The translations under genes were made by a program, and so were the position numbers. From Mesostigma viride (lineage: Eukaryota; Streptophyta; Mesostigmatophyceae; Mesostigmatales; Mesostigmataceae), in assembly GCA_009746045.1 (NCBI GenBank), contig RPFO01000256.1, positions 258,501 to 322,500 of the forward strand: DNA of 64,000 bases, given 5' to 3'. Below are positions 9,009 to 18,160 of this stretch, piece after piece (within the stretch, counting starts at the first letter, position 1; the number at the start of each line of letters is the position of its first letter). A model generated the notes under the pieces. That model saw only the letters and a list, made by a program, of their open reading frames with translations. It did no database searches and was not told where the DNA came from.

Positions 9009-9300
9009 TTTCCCGTGGGAAATTTTCATGAATGTCGAAAAGGGTATTCTAAACTGCATGCATTATACAGGGAATATAAAAGTTCCATGGGAACATTTTT
9101 CTCGAGGGTCGAGGTTCGAGGGGTTATTCTTTAATCGAAACTTTTTTTTTTCTGAACATACGGTATACAACCTTCCAGAATGGTCTCGAACCTCAACCTG
9201 CATGACGACACGGTCGCCCGACACGACGTAACCGACAAGCCGACACGATTCGATTCCTCGTGGGAGATCTCCCACGGGAATAAAGGCGGACTCTCCCACG
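9009..9300. promoter_or_regulatory. palindrome cluster upstream of the primase-helicase: candidate viral origin or operator
   Basis: This stretch holds several inverted repeats with a related core. TTTCCCGTGGGAAA lies at 9009-9022. GTTCCATGGGAAC lies at 9082-9094, beside the TATA-like GGAATATAAAAG at 9071-9082. A perfect 18-bp palindrome centred on AGATCT lies at 9259-9276. A further TCCCACG is at 9294-9300. The heptamer CGTGGGA/TCCCACG occurs four times. The gene that follows encodes an origin-binding-protein-type helicase, which is known in herpesviruses to bind short inverted sites at origins. Origin function here is inference; transcriptional autoregulation is the main alternative. Confidence 0.4.
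9151..9179 (+). promoter_or_regulatory. shared viral upstream motif, copy 2
   Basis: TCTGAACAT plus GTATAC lies before ATG 9180, matching the motif before ATG 7400. It follows a run of nine or more T residues. It supports 9180, rather than the internal ATG at 9336, as the translation start or at least as the promoter position. Confidence 0.4.
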
Positions 9301-12300
9301 ACAATCCACACTCTTGCGCTCACACAACCTCTAAGATGTCGACTGCCGCGGAATTTGTTCCTCTGTGGTTCGCGTCGAAAGATACGCCTTTCTTTGCTCG
9401 GACGCCAGGGGTGATGTACTCGTACGAAGAGGAAAAACCCCAAGACGCTTCGGAGGCGTATGGTCGCTCTCGTGGGATGAAGTACATCATGGCGCTGAAC
9501 ACGTACAAAAAAACGAACATGTATGCCGCTTTCGGGTGCAGGGAGGACTTGATCAAGACCCACGCGGAGTTATCAACAAGCGATCCGCATTTGCTAGAAA
9601 TTCTATCCCCCGACGTGAGCGTCGTCCCATATTTCGATTTTGACTGGGAAACGGAAGAACCCATCGACTACCAGCTGGAGAAGTACGCAAAAGCGGCCAT
9701 ATCCATGTTCTTCAACGACGTGTACGAGATAAATGTCGAGGAAGAGCGAGATATGCGGGTCCTTATTGGCCATCGCGTCAGGAGCGGCATCTTCAAGCAG
9801 TCTGTTCACGTAACGGTGCCGACGATCTACATCCCGACCATGGAGGATCGTGTTAAGATGGGAGAGCTTTTTCAGTCGTTCCTTATGCAGTGCGCGATGG
9901 ATTTGACTTCAGGATATCAGTCCGAGGTGTGCCAGAGACTCGTCAAGTCCCAGCACTCGAAAGAGGATTGGGAGGACATGCACGCGAACGGGAATCCGAT
10001 TGTGGAGAAAACAACTGGCGTTTGGGCGCCTAAACACGACATCAAGTTTTGCTATGATAGAACAATCTATTCGAGGTACCGGGCCTTTCGCATGATAGGG
10101 ATGAAGAAGCGCGGAGACAGCGGTGAGGACGCATACCTCCGTCCAGTCCCAGGGGGTAGTTCCGACGTCGGCGAATATTTGGTGACTGTCTTCAACGAAG
10201 AGGGACTGACCCGGCTCCCCCATGTCGATGATGCGGAACTATCCGAAACGAGCCATACAGTGTTTCGAGGGTATGGGAAGACTATCCCACCACCTCGGGG
10301 CCTGGACATCTCGCCATCCATCGAAGCAATGAAAAGGTTTTCGCCTGGATGCAAGTATATGCGCACAACCTGTAAAGAATCCGAGCGAGGTGTCGCAACG
10401 TTCGTCAAGTACTCCGTCGACTCTGTGGATCCGTTATGCAGGATCTGCCTCAAGATACACGACAACAACGGGCCTTATAACCTGCTACTCCCTAATGGCG
10501 CTGTACAGTACAGATGCCACCAGGACTCACAGCACCGATTCATCGAGATCTCCCCGCCCGTGATGAAGCTCGCGGACTCGGAGAAAGTTCCGTTCACTAA
10601 CGAGTACTCGTCCGAAAAAATCAGGCCTTTCAGCTGGGATGCGCTTTTTGGAGGCCCGCACAAGAGCACCATCCTTGTTCAGTCGAATTGTGGGACAGGT
10701 AAATCTGAGAGGATTCGTGAACTCGTCAACGAGGCGGTGAGGAAGGATCCAGATATTCGCGTGTGCTGTATCGTGGCTAACATCAGCTTGTCCAAGGAGG
10801 AGGATCGCAATTACAGATCTCTGGGCGAGGGTGGGAGGACAGTCGTATGGGAGGACAACGCGTTCCATCTCCTGTACAGTGACCCAAATTTTCGTCACTA
10901 TCTCAGCGGCTCAAAGGGGATGATTTCTGACGACAGGGTGTTGATAGTCCTGAACAGCATCTTGCGCCTCACGGACCAACCGTTCGACCTCCTCATCCTG
11001 GACGAAATTTACAACACCCTCACCGCCCTTTCACAGCGCTACGTGGAGAACCGTCGCGAGGTGTTGAGAAAATTCGTCAGGCTCATCGAAACGTCCAAGG
11101 TCGTGATCGCGCTAGACGCTACTGTTACTCGAAAGGTCTACGATTTCATAGCGGCCTATCGCGCGGCGGACACTATGGAGGTGGATTGCAACACCTTCAG
11201 GCGCCCTACCAACAGGACTCTGCGATGGGTGGACGTGACCTCAGAGAAGAACTGGCGAAAGGTCTGCGTGGACCGCTTTGTCGCTGAGTGTGAGAGGAGG
11301 ATAGAGGCCGGAGAGAGGATTTTCTGCCCAATGTCTGGCAAAAAAGAGGCCGCCATGGCGTATGAGGCACTCAAACCCTTCATCGACAAGCGCAAGAACG
11401 GGCGTCTCTACACTAGTCTGACGAGCAAGGAGGATCTGGAGGTTGGCGCGAATGCTGCGTGGGCTGACTTGGACTTTTTGATCTTCAGCCCCACGATCAC
11501 GGTTGGAGTCAGCTACACGGAGCACACGTTCGACAGCATGGTGGGACTCTTCATCAACGGGGACTACTACGCGAGCTACACGACAACCCTCCAGCAAATT
11601 TTCAGGGTGCGCCACTTAGTCAAGGGAGAGATGGTCATCTTCTATCGAGACACGACTTCGCTTCTTGACAGGCCTCCAACGGACTACGGCACGATCGTCG
11701 AGAACATGATCGCGGGGGACACTGCGCTCATCCAGCTGCTGTTCGACAACGCCGACGTAGTCTGCGACTGGAGCGCGGACAAGTCGCGTATCTATGACAG
11801 AAATTGCCCCAAGTTCCGTCTCTTCTGCCGGAACCAGCAAGATCTCGCGGTGTCGAGGTCCCACTACAAGGGAAATCTCATCAAGATACTGACGGAGGAC
11901 TACGGCGTGGAGGTGTCGGCAGTGGAGGAGTTGGGGGACATCGACGCCCCTCCGCTTCCGGTACTAGAAGATCCAGACAAGGACAGGGAGGTGGTGCTTC
12001 TGAGCGAGGAGGAGTACAAGGATCTAGAGGGGAGAATCGGCGGCACGGTTCCACTTTCACCGTACGAAATGCGTCTGAAGGCGGTGTACGAACTGGTTCA
12101 CCGGTTGTACATGATTCCGTATGATCTCATCGACGACGAGCTCCCTCAAATTCTGGACAAGGAGATGGGGAGGAAGGCGTACGCTGGCATTCGGCAATAT
12201 TCGAAGTTGACGGGACTAGGAACCAAGGAGCATTTCAGAGACAATCTGTTGATTCTGCAGAAGTCAGAGTCCTTGTTTGATTTGAAGGCGTATTCTCGTT

Positions 12301-12398
12301 TTGGACTAGCACAGTCTCTGGCCATTACGCTCAAGCTACTAGAAGGGACGCCTATCATCGACTTCATCACGACGGCTGATCCGTCAATCTCACAATGA
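9180..12398 (+). CDS. primase-helicase: archaeo-eukaryotic primase fused to UL9/F1055L-like superfamily 2 helicase
   Basis: The ORF is intact at 1,072 residues. The primase half has the metal-binding FDFDWE (D153, D155), the S-x-H motif QSVHVTV (S208, H210) and a third acidic motif in CYDRTIYSRYRAFR (D293). A zinc-binding cluster follows (C420, C423, H427, C446, H447). The helicase half has Walker A SNCGTGKS (502-509), a LLILDE motif II (604-609), SPTITVGVSY (770-779) and motif VI QQIFRVRHL (805-813), the set seen in herpesvirus origin-binding proteins and the asfarvirus F1055L type. It would open the viral origin and lay primers. The first 52 residues are low-complexity, so ATG 9336 (MSTAAEFVPL) is an alternative start. 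No viral DNA polymerase lies in the window. Confidence 0.85.
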   Translation: MVSNLNLHDDTVARHDVTDKPTRFDSSWEISHGNKGGLSHDNPHSCAHTTSKMSTAAEFVPLWFASKDTPFFARTPGVMYSYEEEKPQDASEAYGRSRGMKYIMALNTYKKTNMYAAFGCREDLIKTHAELSTSDPHLLEILSPDVSVVPYFDFDWETEEPIDYQLEKYAKAAISMFFNDVYEINVEEERDMRVLIGHRVRSGIFKQSVHVTVPTIYIPTMEDRVKMGELFQSFLMQCAMDLTSGYQSEVCQRLVKSQHSKEDWEDMHANGNPIVEKTTGVWAPKHDIKFCYDRTIYSRYRAFRMIGMKKRGDSGEDAYLRPVPGGSSDVGEYLVTVFNEEGLTRLPHVDDAELSETSHTVFRGYGKTIPPPRGLDISPSIEAMKRFSPGCKYMRTTCKESERGVATFVKYSVDSVDPLCRICLKIHDNNGPYNLLLPNGAVQYRCHQDSQHRFIEISPPVMKLADSEKVPFTNEYSSEKIRPFSWDALFGGPHKSTILVQSNCGTGKSERIRELVNEAVRKDPDIRVCCIVANISLSKEEDRNYRSLGEGGRTVVWEDNAFHLLYSDPNFRHYLSGSKGMISDDRVLIVLNSILRLTDQPFDLLILDEIYNTLTALSQRYVENRREVLRKFVRLIETSKVVIALDATVTRKVYDFIAAYRAADTMEVDCNTFRRPTNRTLRWVDVTSEKNWRKVCVDRFVAECERRIEAGERIFCPMSGKKEAAMAYEALKPFIDKRKNGRLYTSLTSKEDLEVGANAAWADLDFLIFSPTITVGVSYTEHTFDSMVGLFINGDYYASYTTTLQQIFRVRHLVKGEMVIFYRDTTSLLDRPPTDYGTIVENMIAGDTALIQLLFDNADVVCDWSADKSRIYDRNCPKFRLFCRNQQDLAVSRSHYKGNLIKILTEDYGVEVSAVEELGDIDAPPLPVLEDPDKDREVVLLSEEEYKDLEGRIGGTVPLSPYEMRLKAVYELVHRLYMIPYDLIDDELPQILDKEMGRKAYAGIRQYSKLTGLGTKEHFRDNLLILQKSESLFDLKAYSRFGLAQSLAITLKLLEGTPIIDFITTADPSISQ

Positions 12399-12773
12399 AG
12401 TTGACGCGCGACGAGACGATTGCACTAGGGAAAAAATGACAGCGAAATTGCCGACAAGGCCTGGTTCATGCGCTCAACATTTGGATACCAACGGCGAGCA
12501 GGCGAGGCTGTAGTTTTCTTTTGCACAATGTAGCGGGCTCATAAACAGATTGTTAAGCCCGACTCTGGGAATTTCTGCCAAGGGGCGAAGGGCAATAGCC
12601 GTGGCGGTGGTTACTTGGAAATTTCGAAGGCGGACATGCACGCGTTTCTTGATAGGTATAAACCCTCGTGGTGGGGCGATGAGAAGGATTATTCGATCAC
12701 GTCGTTGTCTGGCCTGTCGATGGATGAAATCGCTCCTTTCCTGCAGGGGCGGATAAGTAATAAATATTTTTAA
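12394..12773 (+). pseudogene. small viral gene overlapping the primase-helicase stop, broken by a frameshift and an in-frame TAG
   Basis: An ATGA overlap starts a frame inside the primase-helicase stop (MKLTRDETIALGKK). It ends at a TGA in an A-rich run near 12430. A shifted frame continues as SEIADKAWFMRSTFGYQRR to a TAG at 12531-12533. After that TAG the same frame stays open for 79 codons to TAA 12771, with well-formed text (YLEISKADMHAFLDRYKPSW). I infer one protein of about 125 residues with one frameshift and one nonsense change. The family is not recognised. This is the last virus-like coding sequence before the host repeats. Confidence 0.45.
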
Positions 12774-12905
12774 TGGAACGCGTTTCTGCCATGCATGTAG
12801 TTATCGTTGCCAGCGACAACTGCTTCCCATGCAAATCGGAGGCCCATCCGGTTCGGTCACACCCCGCCGCGCGGCCCTCGCCGGCTCCCTCACCCTGCGA
12901 GGCCA

Positions 12906-13279
12906 TGGCGAAAAATTGGGCGGTCTTTTCTTAAGAGTAAGTACGTGCAATTTTTCGCCACATCCAACAACCACGCCACCTCAGCGCCGGCCAGTGGGGG
13001 AAGGTGGCGAAAAATTGGGCGTTCTTTTCTTAAGAGTAAGTACGTGCAATTTTTCGCCATCACTCTCACACCTTGACAAACACCTCCTATACCCCGCGCC
13101 AAGGGGTGGCAGGGTGGCGAAAAATTGGGCGTTCTTTTCTTAAGAGTAAGTACGTGCAATTTTTCGCCATCCTTGTCACACCTTGACAAACACCTCCTAT
13201 GACCCGCGCCAAGGGGTGGCAGGGTGGCGAAAAATTGGGCGTTCTTTATATAAGAGTAAGTACGTGCAATTTTTCGCCA
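12906..13279. repeat. tandem array of four 55-bp hairpin repeats beside the virus end
   Basis: Copies lie at 12906-12960, 13005-13059, 13115-13169 and 13225-13279. Each begins TGGCGAAAAATTG and ends with its reverse complement CAATTTTTCGCCA, giving 13-bp arms around a 29-bp loop containing CTTAAGAGTAAGTACGTG. Copies 2-4 sit in a 110-bp tandem unit; copy 1 is 99 bp before copy 2. The loop of copy 4 differs (TTTATATAAG for TTTTCTTAAG). The stretch 12774-12905 between the last viral frame and the array has no recognisable gene. Confidence 0.85.
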
Positions 13280-13394
13280 TCCTTGTCACACCCCCAACAC
13301 ACCATCACAACTGCCGGGGTGGTGACAGATGCCAGCCTAAATGTCACAATCTGGTGAGCAGTGGTGGCAGGGGGGCACTTCTGTTTTTGCAAGT

Positions 13395-13426
13395 GGTTTA
13401 GGGTTTTAGGGTTTAGGGCTTAGGGT
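13395..13426 (+). repeat. short interstitial telomere-like tract
   Basis: GGTTTAGGGTTTTAGGG continues as TTTAGGGCTTAGGG, mixing the TTTAGGG and TTTTAGGG units found at plant and green-algal telomeres. It has only about four units, so it is not a chromosome end. Confidence 0.6.
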
Positions 13427-13556
13427 GAGACCCATCCTAGGCCGCGGTCACTATAGGGTCACTATAGGGGTGGCAGATGCCAGCATAAGGGTGGTGCACT
13501 TCTCCTAGTCGCGATGACGGAATGATGACGGAATGATGATGGAAGCTACTTAATTA

Positions 13557-13775
13557 ATCCATCCATCCATCCATCCATCCATCCATCCATCCATCCATCC
13601 ATCCATCCATCCATCCATCCATCCATCCATCCATCCATCCATCCATCCATCCATCCATCCATCCATCCATCCATCCATCCATCCATCCATCCATCCATCC
13701 ATCCATCCATCCATCCATCCATCCATCCATCCATCCATCCATCCATCCATCCATCCATCCATCCATCCATCCATC
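13557..13775. repeat. (ATCC)n microsatellite
   Basis: About 54 uninterrupted ATCC units. The same unit, in far fewer copies, ends LINE 3' tails at 52732-52754 and 55596-55612, each followed by the same CGGGGTTAATGCTCCGTGAC text. This array is therefore probably an expanded LINE tail. Confidence 0.95.
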
Positions 13776-13896
13776 GGGGTTAATGCTCCGTGACTCCCCA
13801 ACGGGAGCACGAGTCTAATTAATTAATTAATTAATTAATTAATTAATTAATTAATTAATTAATTAATTAATTAATTAATTAATTAATTAATTAATT
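13776..13896. repeat. hairpin motif followed by (TTAA)n microsatellite
   Basis: The motif GTGACTCCCCAACGGGAGCA folds into a CTCCC-CAAC-GGGAG hairpin and is followed by about 80 bp of TTAA repeat. The repeat ends at GACTCCGTTGGGAG, a second hairpin with the complementary GTTG loop. The same arrangement recurs at 20723-20985, 52757-52860 and 55612-55880. Confidence 0.8.
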
Positions 13897-14279
13897 GACT
13901 CCGTTGGGAGATCATGTAGCATGTGTTCCATTGTTGGTGGGTGGCCGGGGGTGAGCGCAGCCGCGAAAACTAGCTGGGCTAACTCTAATCTAATCTAGTC
14001 TACCAAAATCCTAACCTACTCTACTCAGTAAAGCGCCCCTTCCTCCTGGGGGGAGGGGGCTTGCCCACAGGGGCTGGCATGTGAGCGTGGACAATTCACT
14101 TCCATCATCATTCGTCATCGTGACTAGCAAAAGTGTATCACGCTTATGCTGGCATCCAGTGTCATCCCTCATAGATTTCCGGGGTGCAGGTGCCACCACT
14201 GCATTTAATTTATATGCACGTCATGCGCCAGGCACGTGCGTGCTCTGCCAGGCTCGAGCCTGGCTTGGACACCCTTAAC

Positions 14280-14890
14280 CACCGTAGCACGGGCGGCGAT
14301 CGATGGCCCTGGTTATTGCCTGTCTGACCTCGATTTATGCCGATGATACCACCCTCATTGAGCGCCCCGAGCACATTCAGACCTGGCTGCATGGACTGTC
14401 TAAACTGTAGGGAAGCATGCTCCCTGACACGGCTGACGATGTGGACACCCGCATCGGCCTGGCCTGGGCCAGCTAGGCGCTCCGCTCGCTCAACACCTAC
14501 TGGCACTCGAAGGACCTCGGCGAGGACTGCAAGTGAGTGCTCTTCAAGGTCTTGGTCCTCACGGTGCTCACATACGGCGCCGAGGCATGGACGCTCACGG
14601 AGGTCAGCTGGTCACCCGGCTAAACGGCCCAGTAGCCAGGATGCTCCGACAGGTCCTAAACGTAGGATTTTCCACGCATAGGTCACTCGAGTCTTTGTAT
14701 GAAGGTATGCCGCGCATTTCCGATGAGATTAGGCAGCGTGCATGGAATAGCATTTGTAGGGGCATCTTGCCCGAACCAGTCAGGCAGACACCGCCCAATT
14801 GGTTTGGCTGGCCCTCAGCAGCTTGGCCAGCCAGGGCGGCATATCCTGACGTGGCCTGGCCCCAAGGACAAGCCCTAGTGCAGGGCTGGT
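14280..14890 (+). mobile_element. LINE ORF2 fragment with reverse-transcriptase YADD motif, decayed
   Basis: Near 14320 the text reads CLTSIYADDTTLIERPEHIQ, the catalytic YADD box of non-LTR reverse transcriptases plus flanking residues. It is followed by stops and frame changes. Downstream, VLVLTVLTYGAEAWTLT matches the C-terminal region of LINE ORF2 (compare the related YGTE/YGAE segment at 54760-54790). At least three stop codons interrupt it, so it is inactive. Confidence 0.7.
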
Positions 14891-14999
14891 AGACCATGCA
14901 GCTATAAACTACACAGATCAGCCATGCTGGCCAACCTCATGGGGGCCGCCCAGCTCAGTTTGAATACAGCATTTCCTCCCTCTCTCTAGCTTGGACTTG

Positions 15000-15535
15000 C
15001 CATGCAGGACAAGAAGATCGAGATGCCAGACCATTGTCTGGACACGACTGCCTCACAATCGAGGCCCGCGTGGTGGGGCTCGAGGTCAGCACGAAGACTG
15101 AGGCCCTGGCGGTTGGGCTCACTCAGCCACCGCCCGACCTCTCAGTTCCTCCTTGATGGCTCTCGTGCCCAGTACCAGGACCGCGTCAAGTTGCTAGCTG
15201 GGTAGCTCAAACTCGATCCCCAGCTGCGAGGCCGACGTGGACCACCGTATCTCCCTCGCCTGGCACAAACTTCACGCCTATACGGGGCCCTGTGGCGCAA
15301 GCCCTTGGGCTTGAGGTCGAGAAACAGCCGACCTGTTTAAGGTCCTGGTCCTCCCTGTTCTTACGTATGGGCCGGCCGAGACGTGCCGACCCTCACCGCC
15401 GACCTTGCCAAAAAGCTGGAAAGCACGGTCACCAACATCCTGCGGCCAATTTTGCGCGTGGGATACGCTGCTCACGTCTGCAAGAAGGACATGTACCTAG
15501 GCATGCCACTTATCACCAGCAAAACCACTATTTAC
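15000..15535 (+). mobile_element. LINE ORF2 C-terminal fragment, decayed
   Basis: The stretch 15190-15530 closely parallels 54620-54950: a CEADVDHRISLAW segment, then VLVLPVLTYG, then a VTNILRPILRVGYAAHV segment. The upstream part (15060-15130) parallels the GLEVSKKTEALAVGL region at 52260-52300. Frame changes and stops show that it is inactive. Confidence 0.65.
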
Positions 15536-15539
15536 TAAA

Positions 15540-16700
15540 ACCAGCCAGGGGATTCAACCCTTTTCCTTGTTGATTTCATTGGTGATCATAATTCTGAAAA
15601 ATACAGTCAACGCCAAGCGCAATGGCGTGTTCCTGATTTGGCGTATCTCTACGATTCCAGAGCCACCGGAACGCCGGAGTTCATTCCGACGAGTATCAAG
15701 AAAGTTACGGCATTCCGACTACCCCGGTCGCGCGCGAGCGCAAGCCGGCTGTTTTCCACTAGGTCGCACGTGAATATTTACTTTATGCCAACAACGTGTT
15801 GGGCCGACAGTAATTCCTGGGCTGACAGGAATTATGTGCAGCCTTTAGCTATGGCGGTATTGGATTGATACCTCGTACGCAGGAAATAGGAACCATAACC
15901 TGTGGTCTGTTGTGCAGCAGGCTTGGTCTTGCATGACTATTCGGGATGCAGATGCCATAATCACTGTGGGGACTGTGCTCTAGCTGCATGTGCAGACACT
16001 GTGCCTGTGTAGCTGCCAGGCCTGCTGTGTAGGATCTGGCCGCTGTATACAGGTTAGTATTACACTCTACCAGGATATCCGGTCCTGAGCAGTTCAGCAG
16101 TATCTGAGATACTGCTCAGGCCTGGCATGACACAGTGCACAAGCCGGTATATAAAGAGTAGGCCAGTGCCAACTGGTCATCTTGCGAGACCATGCAGCGG
16201 ACTCACGAACGTTGCAGCTTGACTTGGCAACTTTGTGCCTTCTCTCTTTAGCACCACTCACATGCACGAGTGCTCCGTAAACCTATATTTTAACAAAGCT
16301 CAATTCCAACCATGCTGCAACGCAATAACGTATCCCCATACATTTCGTAAACCTTAACTCAAATTACAAACACGTTCTTCCCAACGACCAGGAGGTTTGT
16401 TGCGGGTTGCTGCGTGCGGCATTGTCGTGGTGTAATTCGTCCGCTCATCGAATGGTGCTGAAGAAGAACCGAGGCAGCCAGACTTCCGGTTGCAGCGGCA
16501 GTACATTCGGGTGGTGCCGAGTCCCCTGAATTGCGTCAAATTGCATGCAAGATCTATCCTAGTTATTGCTCATGCAGATCGCCCGGCTGTGAATTGAAAC
16601 TTTCTGCCATTCGTCGACAATCAACTGAGTCGAGGATTGGGAGCGCATTCTGCAGCACGTCCGGACCATTGTCGTCCCTCCATCCCGCAGCCCGGAGGAT
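15540..16700. other. intergenic, no gene recognised
   Basis: There is no convincing reading frame. A TATATAAAGAG element near 16148-16158 lies in a stretch rich in TGCATG/CTGCTC words and might be a transposon promoter, but no coding sequence follows it directly. Confidence 0.4.
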
Positions 16701-16724
16701 GACATTGAGCAAAGGCTTCACGGA

Positions 16725-17690
16725 TTGATTGTCATTCGGCACCCGGGCTGCATGGACGCGCCACTCCTCGGTGAGCACGTCGGCGACGAATCCGTGCCGG
16801 AGCTCGTATCTATTGAGCATTGCAAGGGGCTGCGGCGGCTAGACGTGAGCATGACGCAAGTTACTGACGTCGGAGAGCATCCGGGCGGTGGGCCGGTGGC
16901 AAAATGCGGTGCCGGCGACTAGAATACCTGGAAGTGGGCTGGTGCAATGCATATGAGATTTCAGACGCGAGCTCTAGGCTCATCGCGAGGAGATGCTCAC
17001 GGTTGCGACACCTGTCTGTCGATGTGTGCGCGAACGTGAGCGACATCTCGATGAGCGCGCTCATGCTGTGCCCACGGCTGCAGGAGCTGAACATCCGCAA
17101 CACGAGCGTGACCGACGACGGCATAAAGCTGCTCGCTGCCTGCTGCACGTACCACGAGCTGCGGTACCTGGACATGGGCCATGTGCGCGCTGCAAGCGGA
17201 GCACGGCTGGGGCGGCGCTGGCTGAGGGGTACAGAATGCTGGAGGAACTGTACGTGGGGGGTACGTTGCGGGGGCGTGACCGAGGAGGTGGTTACGGCGA
17301 TCAGCGGTCGAACTGCACAAAGCTTCGCGTGTTCGCGGAGGGGACGGAAAATTTGGCGGATGGTGACGTCTCGCGGCGGATAATGTAGCGGGGGCGGGAG
17401 CTGCGTGTGCTCGACCTCTCGTGGAATACAGGTGTCACTGACAAGACGGTCAGGCTGGTGGCGCCCGTGAGTGCCCTTGGCTGCAGCAGCTGATCGTCAA
17501 GGAGTGCAAAGTGAGGGATGACGGCGTGAAAGCGCTCTCGAGGGCCCTGCCGGCGCGGGCTGCGGTGCGTGGACGTGGAAGGTTCCGACGTGACAATGCC
17601 GCCAGTCGTCGCTTTCTTGACAAGGAGCGATGCGAGGTGCAGCCATTTTATAGGGCAGCCCTACTTGCAAGGTTGACGACCCGGACATGC
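16725..17690 (+). pseudogene. decayed leucine-rich-repeat gene (F-box/AMN1-like LRR type)
   Basis: Leucine-rich repeats of the cysteine-containing type found in F-box/AMN1 proteins run through three frames. These include LRRLDVSMTQVTDVG (16830-16875), LRHLSVDVCANVSDISMSAL and LQELNIRNTSVTDDGIKLLA (16995-17140), then LRYLDMGHVR. After a shift come YRMLEELYVGGT, LRVFAEGTENL and, past a stop, LRVLDLSWNTGVTDKTVRLV (17400-17460). These proteins normally act as substrate-recognition surfaces in ubiquitin ligases. Several frameshifts and stops make this copy non-functional unless exons were missed; no clear GT-AG pairs resolve the breaks. Confidence 0.6.
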
Positions 17691-17699
17691 ATAAAAGGG

Positions 17700-18160
17700 G
17701 CCGAGTCAGGAGGCAGAAAGGCGGCCGCGATCGAGGTGATGCCGCCTTGTGAATATATTGTCGTTCATGCACAGTGGAGGCTGGATACTAGGAAACTTCA
17801 TGGTGTTGCGGCCTATGTATATTAATACTTGTTGGTGTGTTGGTGACGCGCACAACGATGTGATGGTAGCTCAGTGACTGCATAGAGCGTTTACATGAAA
17901 TTGCAGGGTTTAAATCACTATTTTTCTTCTGAGCAATATATTTATCCTTTAGCTAAATGCCTGGTATGATAATTCGGTGTGCGTGCGATGTAGTATTTTC
18001 AGTGGATATATAATGCAGATGCACGGTATTTACACCTGCGCTTGACGCGTGCGCTGTAGCTATGCATTTGAAACATGGCGAAGTAAAACACTGCCAATGG
18101 TGCCATGTAAAAAGCTGTGCTGCATGCAAGAGGTCATGCATGTGCATGTTTGAACTTGTG
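17700..18160. other. intergenic, with a degenerate tRNA-like A/B-box pair
   Basis: No gene is seen. At 17863-17920 the words TAGCTCAGTGACTGCATAG and GGGTTTAAATC resemble the internal promoter A and B boxes of a tRNA, but the stems do not pair. Confidence 0.3.

Noticed and set aside
12906..13279. CRISPR-like array
   Set aside because: The spacing is regular, but the spacers are themselves near-identical, there are only four units, the repeat is a long hairpin and the DNA is eukaryotic. It is a tandem satellite.
13395..13426. Chromosome end (telomere)
   Set aside because: Only about four irregular units, with unique sequence on both sides.
13546..13810. Open frames encoding repeated Met-Asp-Gly-Trp
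   Set aside because: They are translations of the ATCC microsatellite, with no flanking coding sequence.
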